Shown here: one piece after another, positions 5,217 to 5,532 of the stretch
Layout: every line of letters begins with the position of its first letter
Numbering within the stretch: position 1 is the stretch's first letter
Assembly: GCA_021826765.1 (NCBI GenBank)
Contig: JAKAYK010000070.1
Location: 1 to 5,532 of the forward strand
From: Thermoplasmata archaeon
Lineage (GTDB): Archaea; Thermoplasmatota; Thermoplasmata; Thermoplasmatales; Thermoplasmataceae
DNA: 5,532 nt
Direction of reading: 5' to 3'
Notes under the pieces: model-generated
What the model saw: the letters and a program-made list of their open reading frames with translations, nothing else
The model's database searches: none
What the model was told of the DNA's origin: nothing
Translations under genes and position numbers: made by a program

Positions 5217-5532
5217 ATGGGTCTGACACCTGATAATATAAGAGAATTTTTAATTAAAACCCTTGAAGATAAGCCCGCAATTGTAGGTATCAGTGGAGGA
5301 ATAGATAGTGCACTGATTTTGATGATTCTTTCAAGATCGATCTTGAAGGAAAATATTCATGCTTATTTCATTCCTGATTCTGATACACCAAAATCGGATT
5401 TTGAAGATGTTAAGTCCCTGGAAAAAGCCTCAGGAATATCTATAAAAGTCCTTAACATGGATAAAGTGATCAAATCCATAAGAGAGTTATTTCCTGAAGG
5501 AACTAAAGAGAATCTCGGAAATCTGAAATCCC
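5217..5532 (+). CDS. nadE: NAD+ synthetase, N-terminal part (runs off right edge)
   Basis: Amidates nicotinic acid adenine dinucleotide to NAD+ with ATP, the last step of NAD synthesis. The first 105 codons are present. The ATP pyrophosphatase P-loop is VGISGGIDSALILMI (residues 23-37), holding the SGGxDS signature. A second strand, HAYFIPDSDTPKSDFEDVKS, follows; this region in NadE proteins contacts ATP. The visible end, ENLGNLKS, fits the start of the family segment GNxxARxRM. No N-terminal glutaminase (nitrilase-like) domain precedes the synthetase domain, so this is probably the shorter, ammonia-dependent form. The ATG at 5217 was chosen because the P-loop then starts about 22 residues in, as expected, and an AT-rich promoter lies upstream. 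A 26-base near-palindrome lies within the gene at 5326-5351. Confidence 0.9.
   Translation, partial: MGLTPDNIREFLIKTLEDKPAIVGISGGIDSALILMILSRSILKENIHAYFIPDSDTPKSDFEDVKSLEKASGISIKVLNMDKVIKSIRELFPEGTKENLGNLKS
5326..5351. repeat. Near-perfect palindrome inside nadE
   Basis: The core TTCAAGATCGATCTTGAA (5330-5347) is an 18-base perfect palindrome. It extends to 26 bases if the single T/G position at 5329/5348 is allowed. As RNA it could form a stem of about 11 pairs with a four-base loop. It encodes residues just after the P-loop helix. Confidence 0.8.

Overview
The window looks like chromosomal DNA from an archaeon of the order Thermoplasmatales (the Thermoplasma, Ferroplasma, Picrophilus and Cuniculiplasma group). 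The main evidence is a 360-residue glucose dehydrogenase that matches, from memory, the Thermoplasma acidophilum enzyme along its whole length, including an identical stretch around VERNITIAGSVDAAKIHY. Other signs are TATA-like boxes roughly 22-30 bases before several start codons with little or no leader, T-tract rather than hairpin-U terminators, and arginine codons that are mostly AGG/AGA. The genus cannot be fixed from the sequence alone. No mobile element, CRISPR array, tRNA or rRNA was found.

Layout: bases 1-577 are read on the minus strand. They hold the start of a membrane-anchored protein of unknown function, running off the left edge, and upstream of it a gene of unknown function broken by an apparent one-base frameshift. 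From about 619 rightward everything is on the plus strand: ribA (GTP cyclohydrolase II), a FadD-like long-chain acyl-CoA synthetase, a 206-base gap whose first part is GC-richer and can fold, then gdh (glucose 1-dehydrogenase), folD (methylenetetrahydrofolate dehydrogenase/cyclohydrolase) overlapping gdh by ten bases, and the first 105 codons of nadE (NAD synthetase), which runs off the right edge.

How the genes fit together: gdh feeds glucose into the non-phosphorylative Entner-Doudoroff route and yields NAD(P)H. FolD handles one-carbon units on folate with NAD(P), and NadE makes NAD itself. RibA starts riboflavin, and so FMN and FAD, synthesis. The acyl-CoA synthetase activates fatty acids with ATP and CoA. 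Apart from the translationally overlapping gdh-folD pair, the genes seem to have their own promoters, so this is mostly a housekeeping neighbourhood with a loose redox-cofactor theme rather than one operon.

No clearly new system is visible. The items most worth a second look are the foldable GC-rich gap after the acyl-CoA synthetase, the gdh-folD overlap, the Gln-to-Glu change at a conserved FolD active-site position, a 26-base near-perfect palindrome inside nadE, a possible leaderless upstream reading frame before the acyl-CoA synthetase, and the frameshifted minus-strand gene.
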